Shown here one piece after another: positions 47,345 to 58,866 of a DNA stretch of 64,000 nt (position 1 is the first letter of the stretch; every line of letters starts with the position of its first letter). The stretch is taken from positions 18,236,203 to 18,300,202 of the forward strand of contig NC_083341.1 in assembly GCF_019175385.1 (NCBI RefSeq). Reading direction: 5' to 3'. Source of the stretch: Lycium barbarum (lineage: Eukaryota; Streptophyta; Magnoliopsida; Solanales; Solanaceae). A program made the translations under genes and the position numbers. A model generated the notes under the pieces. It was not told the origin of the DNA. It did not search any database and saw only the letters and a list, made by a program, of their open reading frames with translations.

Positions 47345-48784
47345 TGACACGGCACATTCGATACTGATTCCTTAGGCTTTTGTGACTCTTCACGCACTTT
47401 TGGTTTTACTTTTAGTATGTTTTTGTCATTTTGTAGGATAAGATATTTGGAGAGCATAACAGAGAAAAATGGAGAAAAATAGGCCAAGGACACACCTTGC
47501 ACAACATGCGAGCTGCATGTCATGCCTGCGAATCCACAAGTCAACCGCATAGCATGACAGGCCACTGAAGAAGAGAGATGAAAGATTGCAAAAATGTGAG
47601 CTCAACATGCGAACCACATGTATGACATGCAAAGCCACATGTCAACCGCACATCATGACAGGCCACTGAAGAATAGAGGTGAAAGGTTGTGAAACTTGCG
47701 AGATCAACATGCGACTCGCATGTCAGACTTAAGAGGCAACAGTTCTAACGCAAACCTTGACCTAAATTTGGGAAGCCTAAAGTCAAGAACATAACATGCG
47801 GCTGCTGATCATGGTTTGCGTCTCGCATGTGTTGTCATGCGACACAACATGCGAGACGCATGTTGCATCTGCAAGGTTATTTTTGTCTAAAGTTTATGCA
47901 CGTTTTTGGTGGATATAAATGCTATCCTAGGGTTTTGCAAAAAGCATTCTGCACTTTTTATTATCTTTTTGTGGAGGCTACATTTATGATTGGTTGCTGA
48001 AGCTATAACGGGGAATCTTCCACTTTAGTTTATTGTCTTCTTCCATAACTTTGTAAGCACTCATGAATATTGTATCTACTTTTCTCTTTTATTTAATGGA
48101 AATGTGTAGCTAAATCCATTAGCTAAGGTTGTGGGACCAAATATATTAGTTATGTGATTGAGTTTCATATTTAACTCTCGTTTGTATGTTAATGATGCAT
48201 TGTATCGACTCTTCATACTTTAATATCTCTTGATGGTTGCAAACATCATTTATGCCTAAGTACTGTCACTTTGCTTGAGAAAGAAAGTGAAAGTTAGGAA
48301 AAGAGCTAGATGGAAAGGATTTGGGTCATTAAATCCATCTAATAGCTTGAGCTAGAGATAGGAAAGCTAACTTGTAGCATAATGGGTGTTTACATTCTTC
48401 ACATTCTAAGGCTTGAAAAAACTTAGTAATGATATTTATCAATTTGGCTGAAAGACTTTTGATAAAACTCTAGACATCTAGACATTTAAAGTGGTTGAAT
48501 TGATACCCACTTGCATTACTTTCCATTGGAACCGCAACCTTAGTCCCTTTTATCAATAGTTTACATTTTATAACAACAACTCTTAGTAATTAATGAACAA
48601 CCTTCAAATCAATTACTATTATATTCTCCTCTCCCTTGAAATATAGACTAATAGTCGAGCGTTACACTTAACAAATATATTTCTTCATTATATTCTCTGT
48701 GGGATTCGACCCCAACCTTGTTGGGTTCTATATTTGACAATGACCATTTACTACTAATATTGAAGGTGTAATTTGGGCGTATCA
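47345..48784 (+). mobile_element. Athila 5' LTR
   Basis: 1440 bp, TGACACGGCAC...GGGCGTATCA, directly inserted in the Tekay integrase. It is homologous to the solo LTR at 20442-21724 and to the copy at 39589-40815. The part 47490-47890 carries many CATGCGA/TCGCATG words. Just before the inner end is GGGATTCGACCCCAACCTTG. Confidence 0.85.
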
Positions 48785-48788
48785 AATT

Positions 48789-48807
48789 TTGGCGCCGTTG
48801 CCGGGGA
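48789..48807 (+). promoter_or_regulatory. Primer-binding site, tRNA-Asp type
   Basis: TTGGCGCCGTTGCCGGGGA follows the LTR end. This is the well-known PBS of Athila-group gypsy elements, attributed to tRNA-Asp. Confidence 0.85.
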
Positions 48808-48906
48808 ATTCGGTCTAGAAATTTACTAACTAGTGTAAAACTTTACTTTTAGACTTTATTTCTATTCTTATTTTCTTTCTTTTGTTTTTGTGTGTTGTGC
48901 AGCAAT

Positions 48907-49797
48907 ATGGATGAGGATGGTAATCCTATTCAACCTCCACCTCCGGTGGCGGCTGGCGAAGTTGCGGCCGGGGAAGGTTATGCAGCTGCAATTCAACCCC
49001 TGCCTTTAATTGGAAACTCGAGTTTCCACGTGACCAACACAATACTACACCTGTTCAACACTAAGGGCCTATTCGCTGGTCTACCCAAAGATGACCCGAA
49101 TAGGCACCTTAAGAACTTTCTTGGGGTATGCTTTACCAATGTGCATCCGGGCATCTCAATTGAAGCAGTCAAGCTACGGCTCTTCCCGTACTCCCTAACA
49201 GGGAAAGGCACGACTTGGTTAGACGATATTTTGTCTGAGTCCATCACTACTTGGGGGGAATTGACCGAAGTATTCCTCAAGAAGTTCTTCCCTCCATCCC
49301 GGATGTTGCAACTCCGTGACAAAATCAACAACTTTCGTCAACTTCCTAATGAGGCTCTCTATGAAACTTGGATTCGTTTTAAAAAGAAAGTCAAAAGCTG
49401 TCCCAAGTATGGATTGCCCAATAGTGTGCTTCTCCAAACATTTTATAGGTCTTTGGACTCGGTCAACAAATCTGTGGCGAACAACATTGCGGAAGGATCT
49501 ATTATGGATAATTATTATGCCACAGTTTGTGAATTGTTTGATAAATTGACCGAGACTAATGAAGCATGGCATACTAGGGAGTTGGAAGGAGGTGGAGGAA
49601 GTTCCTCCAAAAATGTTCTCACTCGTGAGATGATTAACACAGAGGAAGAAAGAGATAAATCCAAGGAAAAACTTGTCACCCAAATGGACCTTCTTACAAA
49701 AGATGTCATGAGTGGTGGAAGCAAAACGGTGAATGTGGTAGGATCTTGTGAAGGGGGTTCTCCGGATGAGCAATGTTTTCAAATGTATAATGAGTAG
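48907..49797 (+). pseudogene. Athila gag, first part
   Basis: I choose ATG 48907 (MDEDGNPIQPPPPVAAGEVA), just after the PBS leader. An open frame of 296 codons contains the Athila gag domain: DDPNRHLKNFLGVC, LRLFPYSLTGKGTTWLDDI, FLKKFFPPSRMLQLRDKINN and FRQLPNEALYETWIRFK. A charged linker follows, rich in Glu and Lys. It ends at TAG 49795; the expected Asn/Gln-rich continuation (NYQGPNQD) follows in other frames, so the protein is cut by mutation. Of the transposon proteins here this is the best preserved. Confidence 0.88.
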
Positions 49798-50066
49798 GCA
49801 AGTTATATCAACAATCAAAGGGAGGGTTCCCGACTAAACTACCAAGGTCCTAATCAGGATCTTGGCAACAAGGTCAAGGGAATCAAGGTTGGAACAAGGA
49901 TCTAGGTAACTCAAGTTGGAGAGATAATCGCGATAACAACCAAGGGGGTTACAAAAACAAGTACAACAATCATCGAAGTTCAAATCCGTATATCTCTCCA
50001 AAGGGGAATCAACAAAACTCTAGTCAACCGCCTACTAGCGACCCCGCTAGTTCAAAAATCGAAGAT

Positions 50067-51134
50067 ATGTTGGCAAGGGTATTGCAGAAAGTGGAATCCA
50101 CCAATACCTTTTGCAAGGAGACGAGAGATGAAGTGAAATCAATAGGGAAAGTTGTAAGTTCTCACTCCACCTCCATTAAACAATTGGAGTCTCAACTTGG
50201 CCAAATCTCGGCTATCCTTAACCAAAGGCAAAAAGGCACACTCTTTAGTGATACGGTTGCAAATCCAAGGAATGATGGTGATCATAAAGTCAATGCAATC
50301 ACTACTAGGAGTGGCAAGATAATTGGGGGAGAGGCATTGGTGAAAGATGATGTGGTGGTTGATGATGAGAAAATGGTTGAAGGACCCATCGTTATTGAGG
50401 AAGAAGTGACTCTAAAGAAGAAGCATGCTAGTATTGAAAAGCCCATTATTGTTAAAGATGGTCCAAAAATTGATGAAGCTTCAAAAAGCAAGGAAGCGGT
50501 AGAGGAGGTGCCAAGGGATTTACCGCTCGTTCCAAGGCCTCCTCCTCATTTCCTTGAACGATTGGCAAAGAAAGCGAATGATGGAAAATTTCTCAAGTTT
50601 ATCGAGAGATTGAAAGAGCTTTCAATTAACATTCTCTTAGTGGAAGCACTAGAACAAATGCCCGGTTATTCCAAATTCATGAAAGATCTTGTAACCAAGA
50701 GGATACATGCTAGTTTTGAAACAGTGGGAGTTACACATCATTGTAGCTCTATTGTGACGAAGGCCTTGGTTAAAAATAAAGAAGATCTGGGAGCTTTCAC
50801 CATTCCTTGCACAATTGGCATGTATAAGTTTGCCAAAGCACTGTGTGATCTTGGAGCAAGCATTAACTTGATGTCGCTCGCTATTTTTAACAAGTTAGGT
50901 TTGGGCACTCCCCGACCCACAACAATGAGGTTGCTAATGGCGGATAGAACCGTGAAGAAGGCGGTTGGTATCCTCTATGATGTGCTTGTGAGAGTTGATG
51001 GGTCATTTTTTCTGCCGACTTTGTGATATTGGATTGTGAAGTTTAATTCCGAGGTGCCCATAATCTTGGGAAGACCTTTCTTGGCCACAGGGCGTGCTCT
51101 TGTGGATGTGGAGATGGGTGATCTAAAATTTTGA
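50067..51134 (+). pseudogene. Athila gag C-terminus and protease
   Basis: An open frame from about 50067 carries a coiled-coil-like stretch (SHSTSIKQLESQLGQISAIL), then NAITTRSGK, the conserved Athila text before the protease, a PRDLPLVPRPPPHFLERLAK segment, and the protease site ALCDLGASINLMSLAIFNKL. A TGA stops it at about 51025, just before the frame-shifted [20 protein letters not shown]. In the active site DLGAS replaces the more usual D-S/T-G-A, a variant common in Athila. Confidence 0.85.
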
Positions 51135-54100
51135 ATGAATGATGAATATGTCACTTTCCATATTTGCAAGTCAATGAAACAACCGGCGGATATGAGTGTT
51201 GTGTCGGTTATTGTTACAATTGATAAAGCCATGGAGACAACCGTTGAGCATGAATATGTGGGTGATATGTTGGCGGTGGTGATAATGAACTATGAAGGGG
51301 AGAATGAAAAAGAATTCGAGAATACAGTTAATGCATTGATTGGGTTGGGATCATATCACTACCATCAAAAGAAGCTTGATCTTGATTTAGAAAATCGAGC
51401 AACTTCTCTCGCAACGCTATCCATTATTGAGCCTCTTACTTTGGAACTCAAAACTCTTCTGTCACACTTGAGGTATGAATTTTTTTGCTCCTAACAACAC
51501 ATTGCCCGTGATTATTTCCGCCCGGTTGACGGATGAGCAAAGAGAAAGATTGTTAGTAATCTTGAGAAGATACAAAAAAGCTATTGGTTGGTGTATTGCG
51601 GATATCCAAGGGATTACGCCTGGTATTTGTACTCATAAAATTCAACTTGATGAAGAATGTGAGCCAAGTGTTAAACAACAAAGGAGGTTGAATCCTCCCA
51701 TGCAAGAGGCTGTGAAGGTCGAAATCATCAAGTGGTTAGATGCCGGTGTTGTGTACACTATATAGGATATCTCTTGGGTTAGTCTGGTTCAATGCGTTTC
51801 CAAAAAAGTGGAATCACCGTGGTTTCCAATGCTAAAAATGAATTGATTCTGACTCGCACGGTCACCGAATGGCGGGTTTGCATGGATATCGAAAGTTGAA
51901 CAAGTGGACCAAAAAGGACCACTTCCCAATGCCATTCATGGATCAAATGCTTTATAGGCTTGCGGGAAGGGATTATTATTGCTTTCTTGATGGATATTCC
52001 GGGTACAACCAAATCACCATTGCTCCCGAGGATCAAGAGAAAACCACTTTCACTTATCCTTATGGGACCTTTGCTTTTAAGAGGATGCCCTTTGGGCTAT
52101 GTAATGCACCCGTAACTTTTCAATGTTGTATGATGTCTATTTTCTCGGACATGGTTGAAGAGTCTATTGAAATCTTCATGGACGATTTTTCCGTGGTGGG
52201 GGATTCCTTTAATGAATTCTTGGAGAATCTTGCCCAAGTATTAAAAAGATGTGAAGAGACAAACTTGATTCTAAATTAGGAGAAGTGTCACTTCATGGTG
52301 AGATAAGGTATTGTCTAGGGGAACAAGATCTTGGAAAAGGGGCTTGAGGTTGATCAAGCTAAAATTGAGGTTATTGTCAAGCTTCCTCCCCCAATCTCCA
52401 TCAAAGGTGTTCGTAGCTTCCTTGGGCATGCCGGGTTTTTACAGAAGATTCATCAAGGATTTCTCAAAAATAGTCAATCCTCTATGCAAGTTGTTGGATA
52501 AGGAGTCAAAGTTTGTACTTGATGATGCTTGTTCAAAGGCATTTGAGGGCTTGAAGGAGAGACTCACATCGGCTCCTATCATCATTGCTCCAAATTGGTC
52601 TTAACCCTTTGATTTGATGTGTGATGCAAGTGGATTTTCCATGGGGGCCGTTCTTGGCCAAAAGCGTGATAAGATCTTCCACCCAATCTACTATGCAAGC
52701 AAGACTCTAAATGTCACCGAGCAAGAGTTGCTTGCTATTGTGTTTGCTTTCGAGAAGTTCCAGGCTTACTTGTTGGGAACCCATGTGATTTTTCACACCG
52801 ACCATGCAGCTCTACGTTACCTCATGACAAACAAAGATGCAAAACTGAGGTTGATACGTTGGGTTCTTCTCTTGCAAGAATTTAACTTTAAAGTCAAAGA
52901 TAGAAAGGGCAGGGCTGTGAAAATCAAGTAGCGGACCATTTGTCTCCTCTTGAAGAGGGTGGGCATCCATTGGATGGCCTACAAATCAATGAGTCATTCC
53001 CGGATGAGCAAGTGATGGCGGAGTCATATAATATGATTCCATGGTACGACGACTTTGCAAATTATCATGCAAGTGACATCATGTCAGAGGATTTGAACTT
53101 CCACCAAAAGAAAAAGTTCTTGAGTGAAGTCCGAAAATTCTATTGGGATGAGCCATATCTATTTCGGGTTTGCGCCGACAACATCATAAGGAGGTGCATA
53201 CCCGAAGTGGAAATGATGCCCATCATTAAAGCGTGTCACTCATCACCGGTTGGTAGATACCATAGTAGCTCAAGAACGGCAGCTAATGTTCTTCAAAGTG
53301 GCTCTTATTGGTCAATAATCTATTAAGATGCACATGACTTTGTGAATGCTTGTGATCAATGTCAAAGGCATAGGGGCATCTCAAGGAGGCATGAGCTACC
53401 GATGACACCGATTCTTGAAGTTGAATTGTTTGATATATGGGGCATTGACTTTATGGGTCCATTTGTGAGTTCCTACAACAACAAGTACATTCTTGTGGCG
53501 ATGGAATACGTGTCTAAATGGGTGAAAGTCGTCACGCTCCCTAATAATGAAGGAAGAAGTGTCACCGCATTCTTGAAGAGGCATATTTTCTCAAGGTTTG
53601 GAACTCCAAGGGCAATCATTTGTGATGGGGGCTCTCATTTTTGCAACCAGTTATTCAAGACTCTTCTTGAGAAGTGTGGAGTTAAGAATAAAGTTTCCAC
53701 CCCCTATCATCCCCAAACAAGTGGACAAGTTGAAGTTTCAAATGGGGAGATCAAGAGAAAACTCTCCAAAACAGTGAATCCAAACTGAACCGATTGGTCA
53801 AAGAAATTGGATGATGCTCTATGGGCTTATCCAATGGCTTACAAGACACTAATTGGCATGTCTCTTTATCAATTGGTGTTTGGAAAAGCTTGTCATCATT
53901 CGGTGGAACTTGAACATAAGGCGTTGTGGGCCTTGAAAAAGTTGCATCTAGATTGGGGTGATACCTCAAACTTGAGGATGGAACAACTTAATAAGCTTGA
54001 TGAATTTCGATTTAAAGTGTATGTTAGCTCTTCACTCTACAAGACCCGCATGAAGTAGTTCCATGATAAGAAGATCTTGCAAAGAGAATTTAGCCTCGGG

Positions 54101-54280
54101 GATCACGTATTGTTGTTCAATTCAAGGCTTCGGTTGTTTCCCCGAAAATTGAAATCCAAATGGTCCAATCCCTTTGAAGTAACACAAGTGTTCCCGCGTG
54201 GATCAAAGTGCGTGTCCAAATGGAGATCGTATCAAAGTGAATGGGCAGCGGATCAAGCAATATTTGGGCCTCTTAAATGA
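51135..54280 (+). pseudogene. Athila pol: RT, RNase H and integrase, broken
   Basis: In order: pre-RT text ending YKKAIGWCIADIQGITPGIC (about 51570-51630); RT with RKLNKWTKKDHFPMPFMDQM, DYYCFLDGYSGYNQI, PYGTFAFKRMPFGLCNAP and the catalytic IFMDDFSVVGDSF (about 52175); RNase H with [27 protein letters not shown] and [10 protein letters not shown] (52620-52820); integrase with [29 protein letters not shown] and [12 protein letters not shown] (53342-53740), then a C-terminal LGDHVLLFNSRLRLFPRKL. The catalytic D, D and E positions of the integrase are visible. Many stops and shifts (51763, 52277, 52602, 52929, 53324, 53786, 54056) break it into pieces, so it is inactive. FMDDFSV is diagnostic of Athila. 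Confidence 0.92.
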
Positions 54281-55770
54281 GCTGGAGAAAAAAGAGTATT
54301 GAGGATATCTACCTCAATGAACAATGAAAGAAAAGTAACAACGTCGTGCCACAACGAAAAATAAGCGCTTCTTAGGAGGCAACCCAAGTTGTTATTTTGT
54401 TGTTTTTTTTGGTGTATGTGTTTTTATTTTCGTGATGTTTTTGATGCTTGTTTCAGTGTTTAGGAGTGAATTGAAGTTGTATAAGGAATGACAAGGAGAA
54501 TATGCCCAAGTGTTGGGAGGGTAACAAGAGTCAAGGATTCAAAAACAACTCGGGCACACTATGCGGTAACACTGTAGACTCGCAGGTCCAACTTGCTAGG
54601 CCGCATATGAAGTCGCAAGTGGTGCCATAAGTGTAAGGCACCCGCAATACTCTGACAAGGTTTGCGGTTGAATTGCATTGACGCAAACACAGCATGTATG
54701 CCGCATCATAAGCAGCAAAATGTGCCACTCACAATTTTTTCTTTTAAATCCTTTAAAAGAAAAAATGAGCGGTTGTTCGATCATTTTCAAAAAGACCACC
54801 CCACCTATCCATCTCCTTTCTCTTCCAAACAATTGATTTTCATCTCTTCCCTACTGTATATCATCCTAAGTGGGTGTTCCCAATGATTGTAATTTGAACA
54901 AGGACTTCATCTCTTCATCATCTGTGAATTTCAGGTACGCACTCTCTCACTTTTATGGTAGATGGCAAGAAAAAGGATTATGCTATAAACTCCTTATTAA
55001 TTAGTGATGAATGCTAAGGAAACCTTGAGAATCATGTGAAATCATTGGTAGGAAGTCTTGTTCTTGATGAAATTGAAAAAAAAAAAAACGGGGAATTTTT
55101 GTTCACTGGGGCTAAGCATTGGTGTTTTGCTCTTATACTTCTATGGTAGTGAATTATGGGGAAGTCTGAGTACCAATTTTGTTTAGAATTCACTTGCATT
55201 GATTTTCGCCTACTACATGCTCAATGAAATGCCCGAATGACCATATTGCTTAGGAAATAGTCAAAGTGTTCAACATTGTTTCTTTCCGCTTGAACTCGTG
55301 GCTTCTCTCAATGATAGACGGTGTGATGAACCTCTTAAGGGAAAAAGTCATGTATGTGGTGGATTGAATATAGTGTGCTTGAGGGGATCACAGTTGGTCG
55401 TCACACTTTGCGGCACAACATGTGACTCGCATGTCAAACATGCTGAGTCACAGTTGTCCCGTAAAGTGTGACAGGGGCTACATGAAAGTTGAGTCGTTGT
55501 TGTCACACTTTGAGACACAACATGCGAGTCGCATGTTAGACATGTTGAGTCACAGTTTCATCACAAAGTGTGACAGCAGTGCATTTAAAGCTAAACCTCC
55601 GATTGTCACCTTCTTCAACATTACATGCAAGATGCAAGTCCTGCTATGCGTCCCGCATGTTGTGCTCGCCAATGGGGTCAACAACAACAATGCATTGCTT
55701 GGTTTCCGTCCGCTGTTTTGGTTTTGTATTTTGCAATTTAGAACATCATAAATATAGTTTGAACATGTGC
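54281..55770 (+). other. Athila spacer before the third ORF
   Basis: No coding frame is supported. The region has a possible splice donor CAG/GTACGC at 54935 and acceptor GCTTGCAG at 55776. Between 55390 and 55670 are repeated blocks with CATGCGAGTCGCATG-type palindromes separated by GTCACACTTTG-type words, also known from the element's LTR. Confidence 0.6.
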
Positions 55771-55777
55771 TTGCAGG

Positions 55778-56927
55778 ATGGCAAGAACCAACCGATCAAA
55801 GGACACCCTTCCAGCTGCGGATAAGCAGGCCACCGGGTACCCTCCTGCATAAGAGCACCCTCAGCCTTCAAGCTAAGTTATGGTTGTCCATCGTGTCCTC
55901 CAGAATCCTGCTATCCAAGAATGATATGGGGATTTCCTTTGAGAAGGCGGTCCTGATCGCCTCCCTTATGTCGGGGTATCCGGTAAATGTGGGGGAGATT
56001 ATCCAACAAGAGATAAAGGAACGGGCCCAACATAAAAATACATTATTACCCTTTTCTTGTATGGTCACTGCCCTTTGTCGAAAAGTTGGGGTTCCTTGGA
56101 TAGAGAAAATTGATATACCTTTAATAGCGGATCAAACAAGTGACATCACCAAGCTTGAACCCGGATTCAAAAGGAGAAAGGAGGCTGAGCAACCGCGGGG
56201 ATCAGTTGCAGAGCTTGACCCACACATTATTAGCACTCAGAGTCAGAGTATGACTATTCCTGCTGCCACCTCGAGTCCCGAGCTTTCAAGTGCTTCGGCA
56301 GCAGCTACGGATACAACCCCTTCCACCTCCAGGGCCACCCCTTCAGCTCCAGTATCGGGGTCCAATATCCCAAGAAAGGGTATGCGATTGATCCGACTCG
56401 CGGATGCCAAAGTGAACAAGCTGGTGACTGAGCTGCCTGCATTTATCAAGGATGCTACTGAGTTGGAATTGGCACCACAGATTGCAGCACTTGAAGAAGT
56501 GAATAGGGAACATAATAAAATAAATGATCGGTTGAAGTCACTTGAACTCCGATTGGAGCGAGTCGAAGGTAGTAATGAGGAGGACCTGCCCTCCATTCGA
56601 GTTGATTTGGCACAGGCCCGTACAGATAGTCGGGAGTTTGACCCACCCCACATTGGCCTTATCTTACCATCGGCGGCAGATTTTGCAAAAAAGCCCATCG
56701 AGCAACAGGATGACCTTGCTTCTGAGGAAGCCGAAGAGGAGGAAGAAGAAGAGGATGTGAGTGAGCACAAGGCTGATAATAATGATGAAGATAGGAGATT
56801 GGATAGAGCTCGCAAGGAGGCCTTGCCCGTCGAAGTTGATAGAGATGATATAAACGCCATGGTGGGGGTGCATAGGTCGATAGAGGAGCAGCTCGGGACC
56901 CTAGGCAAGGGTGGTGATCGTGCATAG
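55778..56927 (+). pseudogene. Athila third (env-position) ORF, plant transposon domain
   Basis: ATG 55778, just after the possible splice acceptor, opens MARTNRSKDTLPAADKQATG and stops after 25 codons. Another frame carries the main domain: WLSIVSSRILLSKNDMGISF, LIASLMSGYPVNVGEII, FSCMVTALCRKVGVPWIEKI. A Ser/Thr/Pro-rich linker, a predicted coiled coil (56440-56560, IAALEEVNREHNKINDRLKS) and an acidic tail (EEAEEEEEEEDVSE) follow, ending at 56927. The domain is related to that at 1529-2544. Its role is unknown; it stands where env-like genes lie in Athila. Early frame changes make it non-functional. Confidence 0.75.
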
Positions 56928-57131
56928 TCCAGTGGGACTGGGACTTCAGACCCCTCTCAGGAGACATTGAGTGGGTCGCCTAACCTCACACCACCATTAG
57001 GGACAATCCCTGCTGCCCAGACTCCTCCTCCTGATGCTGCTCGTCCGGATGCTTAAGGCTTCCCAGGAAGCTCCTTACCTCCTTATTTTATGTATTATAT
57101 GCACATGGGGACATTGCATAATTTTTTTTTT

Positions 57132-57146
57132 GTTGGGGGTGGGGTA
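57132..57146 (+). promoter_or_regulatory. Purine-rich tract, possible Athila PPT
   Basis: TTGGGGGTGGGGTAG lies about 200 bp after the third ORF. Its position suits a polypurine tract, but the 3' LTR that should follow is not found before the Tat-type insert at 57458, so the call is tentative. Confidence 0.35.
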
Positions 57147-58866
57147 GCTCATGCTTTTGGGGTTTTGAAAATCAGGATTGTATAGTTTTTGTTTTGGGTA
57201 TTGCAAAGCAACTTGACTTGTATAGTGATGGTTTGATCAGTTTTATAGCATATATGTGTTAATTTTGTGTTGATAATATACCCCTAATTAAAAAAATGTG
57301 TTTTTATTGTGCATAAGTACTTAAAGGTTAATAGCATAGCTGACATGACTCACTTGGTGACATATTGTTTGTTGATAAGTATATCTTCGCCACAAAGGCC
57401 TGGTTGAGAAGTAATTAGAAAATAGTGTATTAATCCATGTGCCAAGTGTGTGAGGTGTGTTGACACCTAATTTTCATCGCATATGATGCGTATTTTAATT
57501 TTTAAAATTCTCGAGTCAAAGACGGAGCAAGGATGCACCTTTAAAATTAAAAATTTAAAAATCCCGAGAAAATTGCAAAAATTGACGTTTAATTATTATT
57601 TTCATAAAAATTAACAATTACAAGAAATTACGAGTTATTTACTGTCACAAACGTAAATTGAAAAGAAGATACATATCCCGCTCCGTCTGACTCGGGAAAA
57701 TTGTTAATTAAAGATGACGTATAAACTACCACTCATTTTTTACTGCATTTATTTCCATTTTTAAATATTTCTCAAAAGTATATCAATATTGGGCTCGTTT
57801 CGAAGCTCGTATATTAAAACGACGTATTATGATTTTTATTTCATCAAAATGTTGTTTTACGAGGGCATTTTAAATTATGTGTTATATTTTTAAAGTTGTG
57901 TTATATTTCATTAAAGGGAGAGAGTAATTAATATACTTACCACCCCCCACCCCCTTATCATTTATGCGTCAATTTTACCCCTTTCTACCCTAATTTCATT
58001 TATCTCTCTTTGAGAGATTCTGATGGCGGCGCTAGGGTTTTGCACCACCAGCCATTGCCCCTCCGCCGCATTCCCACCATTTTTAGCATATAATGGATAT
58101 TTCCCCACACCCTTTGTGGTGTGGGATGCCATGGGCAAGCCTTTAAGGCTTTAGCCACCTTGTGCCACCACACCACCACAAAAAAAGGGCGTGTGATGAT
58201 CTACTCGATGGCTAAGATGTTGTTTGGCTACGTGTTCGCCTGGATAAGGTTTTTAACGGTCCTATTTGTTTGTTTGTTGGTCTGATTTTGTTGTTTTGGG
58301 TGTGTTGGCGTACTATTTGCCACCTGGTATGTATAATCTTATTTCGTTTTGTTATTCTTTGTACAATCTGTGAAATATTAGGGATTTTAGTACGATTTAG
58401 TACAATGTGCTGTATAATTTTTGTCATTATTCATTTGAAATTGAATCTTTGGACGAGTGGGGTATTTAGGAGGGAAATCTGGTTGAAAACCCTAGAATCT
58501 TCCACTTTTTCTTACCCTAAGATGATTTGCATGCTATAAATAGAAAGGAGGGGTAGAAAAGGGGGAGATTCTTTTTTTGGAGAGGCTGCGAGGAATACTC
58601 TACTGCTGGGGTTTGAATCTTTGGATAGTTTACCCAAAAAATATACTACATATATACTACACTATATATAAGATATTACTCGAAAATAGTATATTATATC
58701 TTGAAAATCAAGAAGAAAAGGCTTACAAAAGGTTTTTGAGTGTTTGTTGTTGAAAGCTCGATTCAATCTCCCCATTTGATCTTTGGGTTGCCTTTGAAAG
58801 AGGTAATACTCTTATACCACTCTTTATTTCAGTTTCAGTCTTTACATGAATTTAAATAGTTGCATT

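Noticed and set aside
47490..47890. CATGCGA/TCGCATG repeats as a CRISPR-like array
   Set aside because: The host is a plant nucleus, spacing is irregular and there are no cas genes; it is LTR sequence.
56243..56908. Ser-rich minus-strand ORF of 221 codons opposite the Athila third ORF
   Set aside because: Shadow of the plus-strand acidic and coiled-coil text; composition is a mirror effect.
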